Below, in pieces: positions 8,707 through 18,125 of a DNA stretch of 60,683 nucleotides (the stretch's first letter is position 1; each line of letters starts with the position of its first letter). This DNA is from Paraburkholderia sejongensis (GTDB lineage Bacteria > Pseudomonadota > Gammaproteobacteria > Burkholderiales > Burkholderiaceae). Where the stretch lies: the NCBI RefSeq assembly GCF_020880815.1, contig NZ_JAJITD010000028.1, positions 1 to 60,683 on the forward strand, in the 5' to 3' direction. Under the pieces are notes generated by a model. That model ran no database searches, was not told where the DNA came from, and saw only the letters and a list, made by a program, of their open reading frames with translations. A program made the position numbers and the translations under genes.

Positions 8707-10017
8707 ATGGCCGCATCCTATTTCCCCCGCTGGCGCCGCCAGCCCGCCGCCGCCGAGGGCACCATCGTCGGTATCGACGAGCGGCTCGGCTGGCCGCAGA
8801 TGGTCGCGATGGGCGTCCAGCACGTGGTCGCGATGTTCGGCTCGACCGTGCTCGCGCCGCTGCTGATGGGTTTCGATCCGAACCTGGCCATCTTCATGTC
8901 GGGGATCGGCACGCTGCTGTTCTTCGTGCTGGTCGGCGGCCGGGTGCCGAGCTACCTCGGGTCGAGCTTCGCGTTCATCGGCCTCGTGATCGCCGCGACC
9001 GGCTACGGCGGCCACGGCCCGAACCCGAACATTCCGGTCGCGCTCGGCGGGATCATCGCGTGCGGGGTCGTCTATGCGGTGATCGGCCTGATCGTGTCGG
9101 CGGTCGGCACGCGCTGGATCGAAACGCTGATGCCGCCGGTCGTGACCGGCGCGATCGTCTGCGTGATCGGTCTGAATCTCGCGCCGATCGCGGTGCGCGG
9201 CGTGAGCGGCAGCAATTTCGATTCGTGGATGGCGCTCGTGACCGTGCTGTGCGTCGGCGCGGTCGCGGTGTTCGCGCGCGGGATGCTGCAGCGTCTGCTG
9301 ATCCTGATCGGCCTGCTGCTCGCGTACGCGATTTACGCGATCGTCACCAATGGCCTCGGCATCGGCGGCAAGCCGATCGATTTCTCGATCGTCGCGAACG
9401 CCGCCTGGTTCGGCATGCCGCACTTCATGGCGCCGGTGTTCGACCCGCACGCGATGGCGCTGCTCGCGCCGATCGCGGTGATCCTCGTCGCCGAAAATCT
9501 CGGCCACATCAAGGCGGTCAGCGCGATGACCGGGCAGAACCTCGATCGCTATATCGGCCGCGCGTTTCTCGGTGACGGCCTCGCGACCATCGTGTCCGGC
9601 TTCGCGGGCGGCACCGGCGTGACCACCTACGCGGAGAACATCGGCGTGATGGCGGTGACCAAAATCTATTCGACGCTGGTGTTCGTGATCGCCGCGCTGA
9701 TCGCGCTGCTGCTCGGCTTCTCGCCGAAGTTCGGCGCGGTGATCCAGACGATTCCGGGGCCGGTGCTCGGCGGCGTGTCGATCGTCGTGTTCGGGCTGAT
9801 CGCGGTGACCGGCGCGCGCATCTGGGTCGTCAACAAGGTCGACTTCTCCGACAATCGCAACCTGATCGTCGCCGCCGTCACGCTGGTGCTCGGCGCCGGC
9901 GATTTCTCGCTGAAGCTCGGCGGCTTTGGGCTCGGCGGGATCGGCACGGCGACGTTCGGCGCGATCATTCTATATGCGCTGTTCAGAAGGAAGCCGGTGC
10001 AAGGGCCGGTGGCCTGA
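8707..10017 (+). CDS. NCS2-family uracil/xanthine permease
   Basis: A 436-aa inner-membrane nucleobase:cation symporter with about 14 hydrophobic segments. The NAT/NCS2 signature is present as ENIGVMAVTK near residue 314, following the conserved GTGVTTYAEN region. It resembles the UraA/RutG branch (uracil/pyrimidine), but purine substrates cannot be excluded. The start at 8707 (MAASYFPRW) was chosen over longer in-frame starts because AGGAGA lies about 10 nt upstream. It is monocistronic; the downstream neighbour is convergent. Confidence 0.9.
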   Translation: MAASYFPRWRRQPAAAEGTIVGIDERLGWPQMVAMGVQHVVAMFGSTVLAPLLMGFDPNLAIFMSGIGTLLFFVLVGGRVPSYLGSSFAFIGLVIAATGYGGHGPNPNIPVALGGIIACGVVYAVIGLIVSAVGTRWIETLMPPVVTGAIVCVIGLNLAPIAVRGVSGSNFDSWMALVTVLCVGAVAVFARGMLQRLLILIGLLLAYAIYAIVTNGLGIGGKPIDFSIVANAAWFGMPHFMAPVFDPHAMALLAPIAVILVAENLGHIKAVSAMTGQNLDRYIGRAFLGDGLATIVSGFAGGTGVTTYAENIGVMAVTKIYSTLVFVIAALIALLLGFSPKFGAVIQTIPGPVLGGVSIVVFGLIAVTGARIWVVNKVDFSDNRNLIVAAVTLVLGAGDFSLKLGGFGLGGIGTATFGAIILYALFRRKPVQGPVA

Positions 10018-10096
10018 GCCCAGGTTTTACCGGCGCCGGTGCCCCTGCCGCTGTTGCGGACGCCGGCACCGGCACCGGCAGCAGAGTCTCCCCGGT

Positions 10097-11755
10097 TTAT
10101 CTCTTACGCGCGGTCAGCGCGGTCTCCGACAAGTCCACCTCGCGCATCAGCTTGTTCATCGTTTCGTCGTTGATCCGCTGACTGTCGCGCAATTCGAGCA
10201 GCGTCTTTCGCTCGGCGCGCATCGCCGCGAGCTTCATCTGGAATTCGAGCGCGTCGGCGCGGCGCGCGAGTTCGCGCGGTTCCTGCTCGCCGTCGAGCGT
10301 CGCGAGGCGGCGCCGGTACAGGTCCATCACGCGCGCGGTCACATCGGCCGCATACGCGGCCGCCGACTCTTCGAGGTTCGCGCATTCCTTGTCGTGGACC
10401 TGATCGACCGCGCGGATCGCCGCCTGCGCGGACAGCGTGCGCGCGAGGTTTTCCTCGGCCGCATGCGGGTCCTTGCCGCGGCGCCAGCCGCGCAGCAGCA
10501 TCGGCAATGCGACCACCGCGATCAGCAGCGACAGCAGGATCACGCCCGACGCGATGAAGATCGCCAGATCGCGCCCCGGCAGCGGCGTCCCGTTCGGCAG
10601 CAATTCCGGCAGCGACAGCACGCCCGCGAGCGTGACCGCGCCGCGCACGCCGGCCACCGTCGTCACCGACACCATACGCAGCCCCGGCACCGCGTTCGAG
10701 ACGCCCTGTTTGGCCGCGCCGCGGCTCGCGAACCAGCGCAGCATCCACACCCACACGAAGCGCATCGCATACAGCGCGAGCGCGACGGCGACGATGTAGC
10801 CGATCAGCCGGCCGACCTGCGCGTCGCCGCTGGTATGGTGCGCGTCGAGCAGCGCGCGGCCGAGAATGTGCGGAAACTGCAGCCCCAGCATGATGAACAC
10901 CATGCCGTTGAACACGAACTCGATCATCGTCCACGTGCTGCTCGCGCGCACTCGCGACGACACCTGCCCCTGATTGACGATGCTGGTGTAGTTCATCGTC
11001 ATGCCGGCCGCGACCGCGGCGAGGATGCCCGACAGCTCGAAGCGCTCCGCGCACAGATAGGCGGCGAACGGGATCAGCAGCGTCATCACGACGCCGGGGG
11101 CCGGGTCGCCTTCCTCGGTCAGACTCAGGAACCGCGTGGACACATAGCTGAATGCCGCGCTGACCGCCGCGCCGACCGCGAGGCCGCCCGCCGCGATCAC
11201 GACGAAGCTGATCGACGCGTCGCGCAATGAAAACACCCCGGTCAACGCGGCGGCGATCGCGAACTTCAGCGCGACGAGGCCCGACGCGTCGTTCATCAAT
11301 GCCTCGCCTTCGAGGATGTGCATCAGCTGCCCCGGAATCTTGCCCTTGCCGGCGATGCCGGACAGCGCGACCGCGTCGGTCGGCGACAGCACCGCGGCGA
11401 GCGCGAACGCGACCGGCAGCGAGATTTCCGGCACCAGCGCGTGCACGAAGTAGCCGACCACCAGCACGGTCATGAACACGAGGCCGAGCGCGAGCATCAC
11501 GATCGCGCGGCGCGCCATGAAGAACTCGCGCTTCGGAATGCGCCAGCCATCCGCGAACAGCAGCGGCGGGATGAACAGCAGCATGAAGATTTCCGGGTCG
11601 AACTTGACGTGCAGATCGAAGCGCGGCCACGCGAGGATCGCGCCGATCGCGATCTGCACGAGCGGCAGCGGCAGTTTGAACGGCAGCGCGCGGGTCAGCA
11701 CGCCGGAGCCCGCGACCGCGAGCAACAGGATCAGGACGGTAAAGACGATTTCCAT
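10097..11755 (-). CDS. CPA1-family Na+/H+ antiporter
   Basis: A 552-aa monovalent cation:proton antiporter of the inner membrane. About 12 TM segments cover residues 1-420, and a charged cytoplasmic C-terminal tail of about 130 residues follows. Family motifs are LLFIPPLLFADGW in the early TM region, LSPTDAVALSG, and EGEALMNDASGLV with the ND pair typical of CPA1 exchangers. Na+ versus K+ selectivity cannot be read. Expected roles are pH homeostasis and salt tolerance. It converges with the permease gene, and a GC-rich stretch of about 50 bp with imperfect self-complementarity lies between them (about 10029-10079). Confidence 0.9.
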   Translation of the reverse strand: MEIVFTVLILLLAVAGSGVLTRALPFKLPLPLVQIAIGAILAWPRFDLHVKFDPEIFMLLFIPPLLFADGWRIPKREFFMARRAIVMLALGLVFMTVLVVGYFVHALVPEISLPVAFALAAVLSPTDAVALSGIAGKGKIPGQLMHILEGEALMNDASGLVALKFAIAAALTGVFSLRDASISFVVIAAGGLAVGAAVSAAFSYVSTRFLSLTEEGDPAPGVVMTLLIPFAAYLCAERFELSGILAAVAAGMTMNYTSIVNQGQVSSRVRASSTWTMIEFVFNGMVFIMLGLQFPHILGRALLDAHHTSGDAQVGRLIGYIVAVALALYAMRFVWVWMLRWFASRGAAKQGVSNAVPGLRMVSVTTVAGVRGAVTLAGVLSLPELLPNGTPLPGRDLAIFIASGVILLSLLIAVVALPMLLRGWRRGKDPHAAEENLARTLSAQAAIRAVDQVHDKECANLEESAAAYAADVTARVMDLYRRRLATLDGEQEPRELARRADALEFQMKLAAMRAERKTLLELRDSQRINDETMNKLMREVDLSETALTARKR

Positions 11756-12079
11756 CGGATGTTATCGGCGGATTGAGGTTTTCTGTTGGTGGGCGGGCCA
11801 CCACGAGCAGGTTGGAGTGTAGCCCGGCTGCGGCCGGCCCGGCCGTCACGCGGGCAACGCGGCGGGCTGGGCGCGACGCACCGCAACGGTGCGCGCCGCG
11901 CCCAGCGGCGGCGCATCGGCCGTATCGCCGTGCAAGTCTTTCGGTCGAATTACAGCGCTATGTGCGTCAGCGTGCGCATGGAGCTTGCTTAAGCGTTGTC
12001 GATGACGCACATTTTCAGAATCGGCGCGGGGCTGTCTGCTTCCGCGTTCGGACCGGCCGGTTCTGCGTGAGAGGACTGC
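11756..12079. other. Intergenic region, divergent antiporter / EAL gene
   Basis: 324 bp with no convincing gene. It must carry the divergent promoters of the antiporter and the EAL-domain gene. GAGAGG lies 7 nt upstream of the ATG at 12080. No clear operator or terminator was seen. Confidence 0.4.
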
Positions 12080-13354
12080 ATGACGATTGCGCAACAGGAC
12101 AGAGCGGCGAGCGTGCCGCATGGCTTCGAAGTGGAGATGACTTCGGGCCTGAATCGCTATTCGGTGCAGCATGGCGAGCTGACGTTGAGCAGCGTGTTCC
12201 AGCCGATTTTCAGCCTGTCGCATATGCGGGCGGTCGGCTACGAGGGCTTGCTGCGCGCGCACGATGCGTTCGACCGGCCGGTCTCGCCGCTCGACGTGTT
12301 CGGCGACGCCGCGCGCGTCGGCGAAGCGCTGCAGATCGACCGGCTCGCGCAGACGCTGCATCTGGAGAACTTCAGGGTGCTCGGCGCCGAGCGTGAGTGG
12401 CTGTTTCTGAACGTGCACCCGGGCGTGCTGACCGATCCGTATCTGGCGGCGGCGCTGCTCGCCAACTTGCGGCGGCTGGAGCTGTCGCCGCGACGGGTGG
12501 TGCTCGAAGTGCTCGAGCAGAGCGCGGCGGACCTCGAACGTCTGGCCGATGCGGTGCGCGAGTTTCGCGAGCGCGGCTTTCTGATCGCGCTCGACGATTT
12601 CGGCGCCGGCCATTCGAACATCGAACGGATCTGGCAACTGAATCCCGATATCGTCAAACTCGATCGCATCATGCTGTCGCACGCCGCGCATCGCGCCGAC
12701 ATGGCGACGATCCTGCCGGGCCTCGTCGCGCTGCTGCACGAGGCGGGCAAGCTGGTGCTGATCGAGGGCGTCGAGACCGAGCACGAAGCGCAGATGGCGC
12801 TCGCGTGCAACGCCGACTTCGTGCAGGGCTTTTTCTTCGGCCGGCCGGGTCCGGGTCTCGTCGACGCGAGTCATGCGGCGGCCTGCATCGGCGAAGTCAC
12901 CGAACGCTACCGCGACCAGGCAGAGGCGCGCGAGCGCCGCAGCGCGCGACGGCTCGCGCCGTATCTGCGCGCGTTCGAGCGCGCGGCCGAGCGGCTCGCG
13001 GCCGGCGAACCGCTCGACGAAGTGTGCTGGAACTTCCTCGCGCTCGATCACGCGGCGCGCTGCTTCCTGCTCGATGCGAAGGGGCGCCAGGCGGGCCGCA
13101 ACGTCGTGCTGCGCGCCGATCGCGCGGCGCACGAAACGCGCTTTTTGCCGCTCGCCGATGCGCAGGGCGCGAACTGGCTGCGGCGGCCGTACTTCAGCAC
13201 CGCGATCAATGCGCCGGAGCGCGTGCACGTGACGCGGCCGTATCTGTCGATCAACGAGGCGTTGCCGTGCGTGACGCTGTCGGTGGCAACGCGCGTCGGT
13301 GAACAGATCTGCGTGTTGTGCGGCGATATCGATTGGGTCGACGACGAGCGCTGA
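12080..13354 (+). CDS. EAL-domain c-di-GMP phosphodiesterase
   Basis: A 424-aa predicted cytoplasmic phosphodiesterase that hydrolyses c-di-GMP to pGpG. The EAL domain covers about residues 25-270. The expected catalytic and metal residues are present: EGL at 55-57, N111, E143, DDFG at 172-175, K193, E229 and Q249, so an active enzyme is predicted. The C-terminal about 150 residues form a second, PDC/YkuI-C-like domain that may be regulatory. There are no TM segments. It is monocistronic and lies 3.6 kb from the diguanylate cyclase on the same strand. Confidence 0.9.
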   Translation: MTIAQQDRAASVPHGFEVEMTSGLNRYSVQHGELTLSSVFQPIFSLSHMRAVGYEGLLRAHDAFDRPVSPLDVFGDAARVGEALQIDRLAQTLHLENFRVLGAEREWLFLNVHPGVLTDPYLAAALLANLRRLELSPRRVVLEVLEQSAADLERLADAVREFRERGFLIALDDFGAGHSNIERIWQLNPDIVKLDRIMLSHAAHRADMATILPGLVALLHEAGKLVLIEGVETEHEAQMALACNADFVQGFFFGRPGPGLVDASHAAACIGEVTERYRDQAEARERRSARRLAPYLRAFERAAERLAAGEPLDEVCWNFLALDHAARCFLLDAKGRQAGRNVVLRADRAAHETRFLPLADAQGANWLRRPYFSTAINAPERVHVTRPYLSINEALPCVTLSVATRVGEQICVLCGDIDWVDDER

Positions 13355-13416
13355 CGCCGTCCGCGCGCCTGGCGCTTCTGCGATGATGTCGTTTTCAACG
13401 ACCGCCGGTTGCGCTC

Positions 13417-14118
13417 ATGTCCGTGCTGCTCGAAGTGATTGCCACCACCGTCGCCGATGCGCGCATTGCCGCGCGCGCGGGCGCCGACCGTCTCGAACTC
13501 GTGACCGCGATGGGCGAGGGCGGGCTGACACCGAGCGCCGGGTTGATCGAGGCGGTGGTCGCTGCGGTGGAAATTCCCGTCAATGTGATCGTGCGGCCGC
13601 ATAGCCGCGGCTTTGTCTACGATGCCGACGACTATGCGGTGATGCTGCGCGACATCGGCGCGGCGCGGGCGGCGGGCGCGAACGGGATCGTGATCGGCAT
13701 GCTCGGCGCTGACCGCACGATCGATCGAACCGGACTCGCGCGTGCGTGCGAGGCCGCCGCTGGACTCGCGGTGACGTTTCATCGCGCGTTCGATGAAGCG
13801 CGCGATCTGCGCGAAGCGCTCGATGTGCTGCTGTCGTTCGACGCGGTCACCAACGTGCTGACGTCCGGTGGAAAACCGTCGGTGTTGCAGGCGCAAACGA
13901 CGATCAGCGAACTCGTGCGCCAGGCCGCCGGCTCGCATTGCACGGTGCTCGCCGGCGCGGGTTTGACGATCGATGCGGTTGCGCCTTTCGTTCAGAGCAC
14001 GCGGGTCGAGGCGGTGCACTTTGGCTCGGGCGTGCGGGTGGGCGGCAATGGGCTGGCGCCGGTCGACGAGGAGAAAGTGGCGCGGGTGAGGGCGTTGCTA
14101 GATGCGATAGCGCATTGA
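13417..14118 (+). CDS. cutC: CutC family protein (copper homeostasis)
   Basis: A 233-aa TIM-barrel protein of the CutC family. The N-terminal VLLEVIATTVADARIAARAG and the GADRLELV, NVIVRPHSRGF, HRAFDEARD and LTSGG segments follow the family order. The historical role in copper tolerance is weakly supported experimentally, so only the family is asserted. The length is normal. It ends 44 bp before a strong bidirectional terminator. Confidence 0.92.
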   Translation: MSVLLEVIATTVADARIAARAGADRLELVTAMGEGGLTPSAGLIEAVVAAVEIPVNVIVRPHSRGFVYDADDYAVMLRDIGAARAAGANGIVIGMLGADRTIDRTGLARACEAAAGLAVTFHRAFDEARDLREALDVLLSFDAVTNVLTSGGKPSVLQAQTTISELVRQAAGSHCTVLAGAGLTIDAVAPFVQSTRVEAVHFGSGVRVGGNGLAPVDEEKVARVRALLDAIAH

Positions 14119-14161
14119 CGCGAGAGGGCGAAGCGGCCGTGCACTAAAGCGCGCGCCCAAC

Positions 14162-14198
14162 AAAAAGCCGCTTCGGCCCTGAATCGAAGCGGCTTTTT
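14162..14198. terminator. Bidirectional terminator, cutC / indolepyruvate oxidoreductase
   Basis: Perfect 14-bp inverted repeat: AAAAAGCCGCTTCG at 14162-14175 and CGAAGCGGCTTTTT at 14185-14198, with a 9-nt loop. The A and T tracts make it work on both strands, as expected between two convergent genes. Confidence 0.9.
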
Positions 14199-14235
14199 CA
14201 TCGCCACGCCGCGCGAGTCAACCGCGCATCGTGAG

Positions 14236-17200
14236 TTACTTCGCGACCACCACTGGAATCCCGCGCAACTGCCCGGCGCCCTTCATCTGTTCCAGCGATT
14301 GTTTCACCGCCGCGCCGGTCGCCGCGTCGATCCGCAAGCGTGCCGCGAGATCGCGTTCGCCGCGCTTCACGCCCGCCAGATTCGCGAGCTTCACGTGCCC
14401 ATAGCCGCGCACCCGCGCATACAGTTCCGCGAGCTTCGCGACATCGTCGAGGTTGTCCCCCTCGAGCCGTTCGAGCGCGCGCGTCAGCGTGGTTTCGTAA
14501 TCGCTCGCCAGTTCTCGTTCCATCTTGCGTTCGAGCGTGCGGCCGAACGGATCGAGCGGCGTGCCGCGCAGAGCGCGCCACCTGGCGAGCACGCCCAGCA
14601 CTGGCCACAGCCACTGACCGAAGGTTTTCTTCTTCGGCGCCGCGCCGTGCTGCGCGCGCGTGAGCGCCGGCGGCGCGAGGTTGAAGCGGATCGTGAAGTC
14701 CTTGCCCGCCGTGCCTTCGAATTGCGCTTCGAGCGCGTCGCGGAACGCGGCATCGGTATGCAGACGCGCGACTTCGTATTCGTCCTTCACCGCGAGCAGT
14801 TTGTAGAACGTCGTCGCGACCGCGCGGGTTACGCGCTCGCTGTTTGCATCGACCGCTGCTTCCGCGCGTCGCGTCGCGTCGACCAGTGCGCGATAACGCG
14901 TCACATAAGCCGCGCCGCCATAGGCCAGCAGCCTGGCTTCGCGATGCGCGATCAGTTCGTCGAGCGTATCGACGCGCAGCGCGGGCTGCACCGTATGACG
15001 CGTCTGCCACAGCGATTCGAGCGCGGCGGGCGCGGCGGCGGCCATCCGGCCGATCGAAAACGCCAGCTGATTCATCTGCACGGCGACGTTATTCAGTTCG
15101 ATCGCGCGCATCAGCGCCGCGAACGACACCGGCACCAGACCCAACTGCCACGCAAAGCCGAGCATCAGAATGTTCGCGCCGATCGTGTCGCCCAGAAATC
15201 GCGTCGCCAGCGCCTGCGCGTCGCAGGTCGACATCCGCTCTTCGCCGGCCGCGTGACGCATCTTGTCGAGCAGCGCGTCGGCATGCAGCGTCGCATCCGG
15301 GTTCTGCACGAAGCTCGCGTTCGGAATCGCATGCGTGTTGACGACGATCCGGGTGCGGCCATGCCGGACCGTCTGCAACGCATCGGCGCTCGCGCCGACC
15401 ACCATGTCGCAGGCGAGCAGCACGTCGGCCTGCTGTGTGTCGATGCGCACCTGGTTCAGCCATTCGTCGCGCGCGGCGAAGCGCACGAACGACAGCACCG
15501 AACCGCCTTTCTGCGCGAAGCCCATGAAGTCGAGCACCGACGCGCTCTTGCCTTCCAGATGCGCGGCCATGCTGATCAGCGCGCCGACCGTGACGACGCC
15601 GGTGCCGCCGACGCCGGTCACGAGAATGTCGTACGGCGCGGCATCGAGTTGCGTGGCCGGCAGCGGCAGGCCGGCAACGTGGGCGGCGAGTGCCTGCGGA
15701 TCGAACGCGGCGCCGGCGGCCTTCTTCAGCTTGCCGCCTGCGACGGTGACGAAGCTCGGGCAAAAGCCGTTCACGCACGAGTAGTCCTTGTTGCAGGACG
15801 ACTGATCGATGCGGCGCTTGCGGCCCAACGCGGTTTCCACCGGTTCGACCGACAGGCAGTTCGACTGCACCCCGCAATCGCCGCAGCCTTCGCAGACTTC
15901 CTCGTTGATAAAGAGACGCTTGTCCGGATCGGGGAATTCGCCTTTCTTGCGACGGCGCCGCTTTTCGGCCGCGCAGGTCTGATCGTAGATCAGCACGGTC
16001 ACACCGTCGGTGTCGCGCAATTGGCGCTGCACCGTGTCCATTTCGCTGCGGTGATGGAAGGTCGTGCCTTGCGGAAACAGGCCGTGATGGCCGTCGTATT
16101 TTTCCGGCTCGTCGCTGACCACGACGAAGCGCGACACGCCTTCCGCTTCCACCTGACGCGCGATCTGCGGCACCGAGATGCTGCCGTCGACCGGCTGGCC
16201 GCCGGTCATCGCGACCGCGTCGTTGTAGAGAATCTTGTAGGTGATCGTCGCCTTCGCGGCGACCGCCTGGCGGATCGCCAGAATGCCGGAGTGGAAGTAG
16301 GTGCCGTCGCCCAGGTTCTGGAACACGTGACGCGTTTTCGTGAACATCGAATGCGACGCCCAGTCGACTCCTTCGCCGCCCATCTGGATCAGGCCGGTGG
16401 TGTCGCGCTCCATCCACGACGCCATGAAGTGGCAGCCGATGCCGGCCTGCGCGATCGAACCGTCCGGCACTTTGGTCGACGTGTTGTGCGGGCAGCCGGA
16501 GCAGAAGTACGGCGTGCGCTTCACGCTGTCGGCCGCGTTCGACAGGATTTGCGGCGCGACCAGATCGACCACGCGTTCACGGCGGTCGAGCGCGGGTTTG
16601 TGCTTCGCGAGCCAGTTCGCGAACACCGGCAGGATGCGCGACGGCCGCAGCTCGCCGAGATCGGACAGCAGCAGCGTGCCGTCAGTGTCGTGCTTGCCGA
16701 TCACGGCCGGGCGCGCACCTTGAGTGCGGTTGTACAGGTAGTCCTTGATCTGCTGTTCGATCACCGGGCCTTTCTCCTCGATGACCAGGACTTCCGATAG
16801 CCCGGCGACGAACGCATCGATGCGCGTCATTTCGAGCGGGAACGACAGCCCGACCTTGTAGATGCGCACGCCGGCCGCGTCGAGATCGGCGACCGTCAGA
16901 TCGAGCCGGCGCAGCGCCTCCATCAGATCCAGATGCGCCTTGCCGCAGGTGACGATGCCGACGTTCGCGTGCGGGCTCGGCGCGATCCATTTGTCGATGC
17001 TGTTGGTGCGCGCGAAGCGGCGCACCGCGTCGAGCTTCGCATGCAGGCGCGCTTCGATCGTCAGGCTCGGCAGATCGGGCCAGCGGTTGTGCAGGCCCCC
17101 TGCGGGTGCTTCGAAATCCTCAGGAACGGTCCACTCGGTGTGCAGCGCGTCGAGATCGACGGTCGAGCCCGATTCGACGGTCTCCGAGATCGCCTTGTAG

Positions 17201-17823
17201 CCGACCCATGCGCCGCAGAAGCGCGACAGCGCCCAGCCGTACAGGCCGAATTCGAGCATGTCGGCGATGTTCGACGGATTCACCACCGGCATGTGCCACG
17301 ACATCATCGCGAAGTCGCTCTGATGCGGCATCGACGACGACACGCAGCCGTGATCGTCGCCGGCCACCACCAGCACGCCGCCATGCGGCGACGAGCCGTA
17401 CGCGTTGCCGTGCTTGAGCGCATCGCCGGCGCGGTCGACGCCCGGGCCCTTGCCGTACCACATCGCGAACACGCCTTCGACGGTGCGTTCCGGATCGGCC
17501 TCGACGCGCTGCGTGCCGAGCACCGCGGTGCCGCCCAGTTCTTCGTTGATCGCCGGCAGAAAGCGCACGTCGCTCGCGGCGAGCAGTTTCTTCGCTTTCC
17601 ATAACTGCTGGTCGACCATGCCGAGCGGCGAGCCGCGATAGCCGCTGATGAAGCCGGCGGTGTTCAGCCCGCGCGCCTGGTCGAGCGCGCGCTGCATCAG
17701 CGGCAGGCGCACGAGCGCCTGGGTGCCGGTCAGGAAGATGCGGCCGCGCGTCGCGGTGAGATTGTCGGACAGCCGGTAGTCGGCGAGAGCGGGCGTGCCG
17801 TCGATGGGCAGGCGGGCGGTCAT
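14236..17823 (-). CDS. Indolepyruvate ferredoxin oxidoreductase, fused single polypeptide
   Basis: A 1195-aa enzyme that oxidatively decarboxylates aryl pyruvates such as indole-3-pyruvate to acyl-CoA, reducing ferredoxin or a similar carrier. The order is an N-terminal pyruvate-oxidoreductase-like region, a TPP-binding region (about residues 400-600, GIGCHFMASW and GEGVDW), a Cys-rich Fe-S segment at about 640-690 (CEGCGDCG plus a second set of Cys), then the gamma-type domain (GVGGTGVVT) and a long C-terminal extension. The start at 17823 follows GGAGAG; an in-frame TTG at 17838 is less likely. It is monocistronic. The single-chain form is typical of beta-proteobacteria and differs from the archaeal iorA/iorB pair. 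Confidence 0.92.
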   Translation of the reverse strand: MTARLPIDGTPALADYRLSDNLTATRGRIFLTGTQALVRLPLMQRALDQARGLNTAGFISGYRGSPLGMVDQQLWKAKKLLAASDVRFLPAINEELGGTAVLGTQRVEADPERTVEGVFAMWYGKGPGVDRAGDALKHGNAYGSSPHGGVLVVAGDDHGCVSSSMPHQSDFAMMSWHMPVVNPSNIADMLEFGLYGWALSRFCGAWVGYKAISETVESGSTVDLDALHTEWTVPEDFEAPAGGLHNRWPDLPSLTIEARLHAKLDAVRRFARTNSIDKWIAPSPHANVGIVTCGKAHLDLMEALRRLDLTVADLDAAGVRIYKVGLSFPLEMTRIDAFVAGLSEVLVIEEKGPVIEQQIKDYLYNRTQGARPAVIGKHDTDGTLLLSDLGELRPSRILPVFANWLAKHKPALDRRERVVDLVAPQILSNAADSVKRTPYFCSGCPHNTSTKVPDGSIAQAGIGCHFMASWMERDTTGLIQMGGEGVDWASHSMFTKTRHVFQNLGDGTYFHSGILAIRQAVAAKATITYKILYNDAVAMTGGQPVDGSISVPQIARQVEAEGVSRFVVVSDEPEKYDGHHGLFPQGTTFHHRSEMDTVQRQLRDTDGVTVLIYDQTCAAEKRRRRKKGEFPDPDKRLFINEEVCEGCGDCGVQSNCLSVEPVETALGRKRRIDQSSCNKDYSCVNGFCPSFVTVAGGKLKKAAGAAFDPQALAAHVAGLPLPATQLDAAPYDILVTGVGGTGVVTVGALISMAAHLEGKSASVLDFMGFAQKGGSVLSFVRFAARDEWLNQVRIDTQQADVLLACDMVVGASADALQTVRHGRTRIVVNTHAIPNASFVQNPDATLHADALLDKMRHAAGEERMSTCDAQALATRFLGDTIGANILMLGFAWQLGLVPVSFAALMRAIELNNVAVQMNQLAFSIGRMAAAAPAALESLWQTRHTVQPALRVDTLDELIAHREARLLAYGGAAYVTRYRALVDATRRAEAAVDANSERVTRAVATTFYKLLAVKDEYEVARLHTDAAFRDALEAQFEGTAGKDFTIRFNLAPPALTRAQHGAAPKKKTFGQWLWPVLGVLARWRALRGTPLDPFGRTLERKMERELASDYETTLTRALERLEGDNLDDVAKLAELYARVRGYGHVKLANLAGVKRGERDLAARLRIDAATGAAVKQSLEQMKGAGQLRGIPVVVAK

Positions 17824-18125
17824 GGGGAGTCTCTCCAATGTTCTTTATATCCGCGCGCGGGTGGTGGGGGCACCAAGGCGACATCGCGGAAGAGACTCTA
17901 TTTTTTAGCGCGCCGTGGAGAGGAATTTTTCTTCTTTAATCGGCCGCTGACGAATGCGCGCGACGAGCCGCGCGTTTTACCGCGCTTTTGAGCCGGATTT
18001 GCCACGCGGCGGCGCGCTTCGGGTATCCCCTGGGGTATTCCTGGCTGTCCGATGCATCTGCGCCGCGCCCTTCGCGGCGGGCGCGCGAAGTGTTCATTCA
18101 GTTACGCTAAGCGTCGTTCGTATCG
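17824..18125. other. Intergenic region upstream of the indolepyruvate oxidoreductase
   Basis: 302 bp. AT-rich stretches around 17895-17945 probably contain the minus-strand promoter. A near-duplicate GGGTATCCCCT / GGGTATTCCTG lies at about 18019-18045. No gene is supported. Confidence 0.35.

Noticed and set aside
14299..16800. 833-codon open frame antisense to the indolepyruvate oxidoreductase
   Set aside because: Composition is dominated by Arg, His, Ala and Val as in other antisense shadows; the sense gene has intact motifs throughout.
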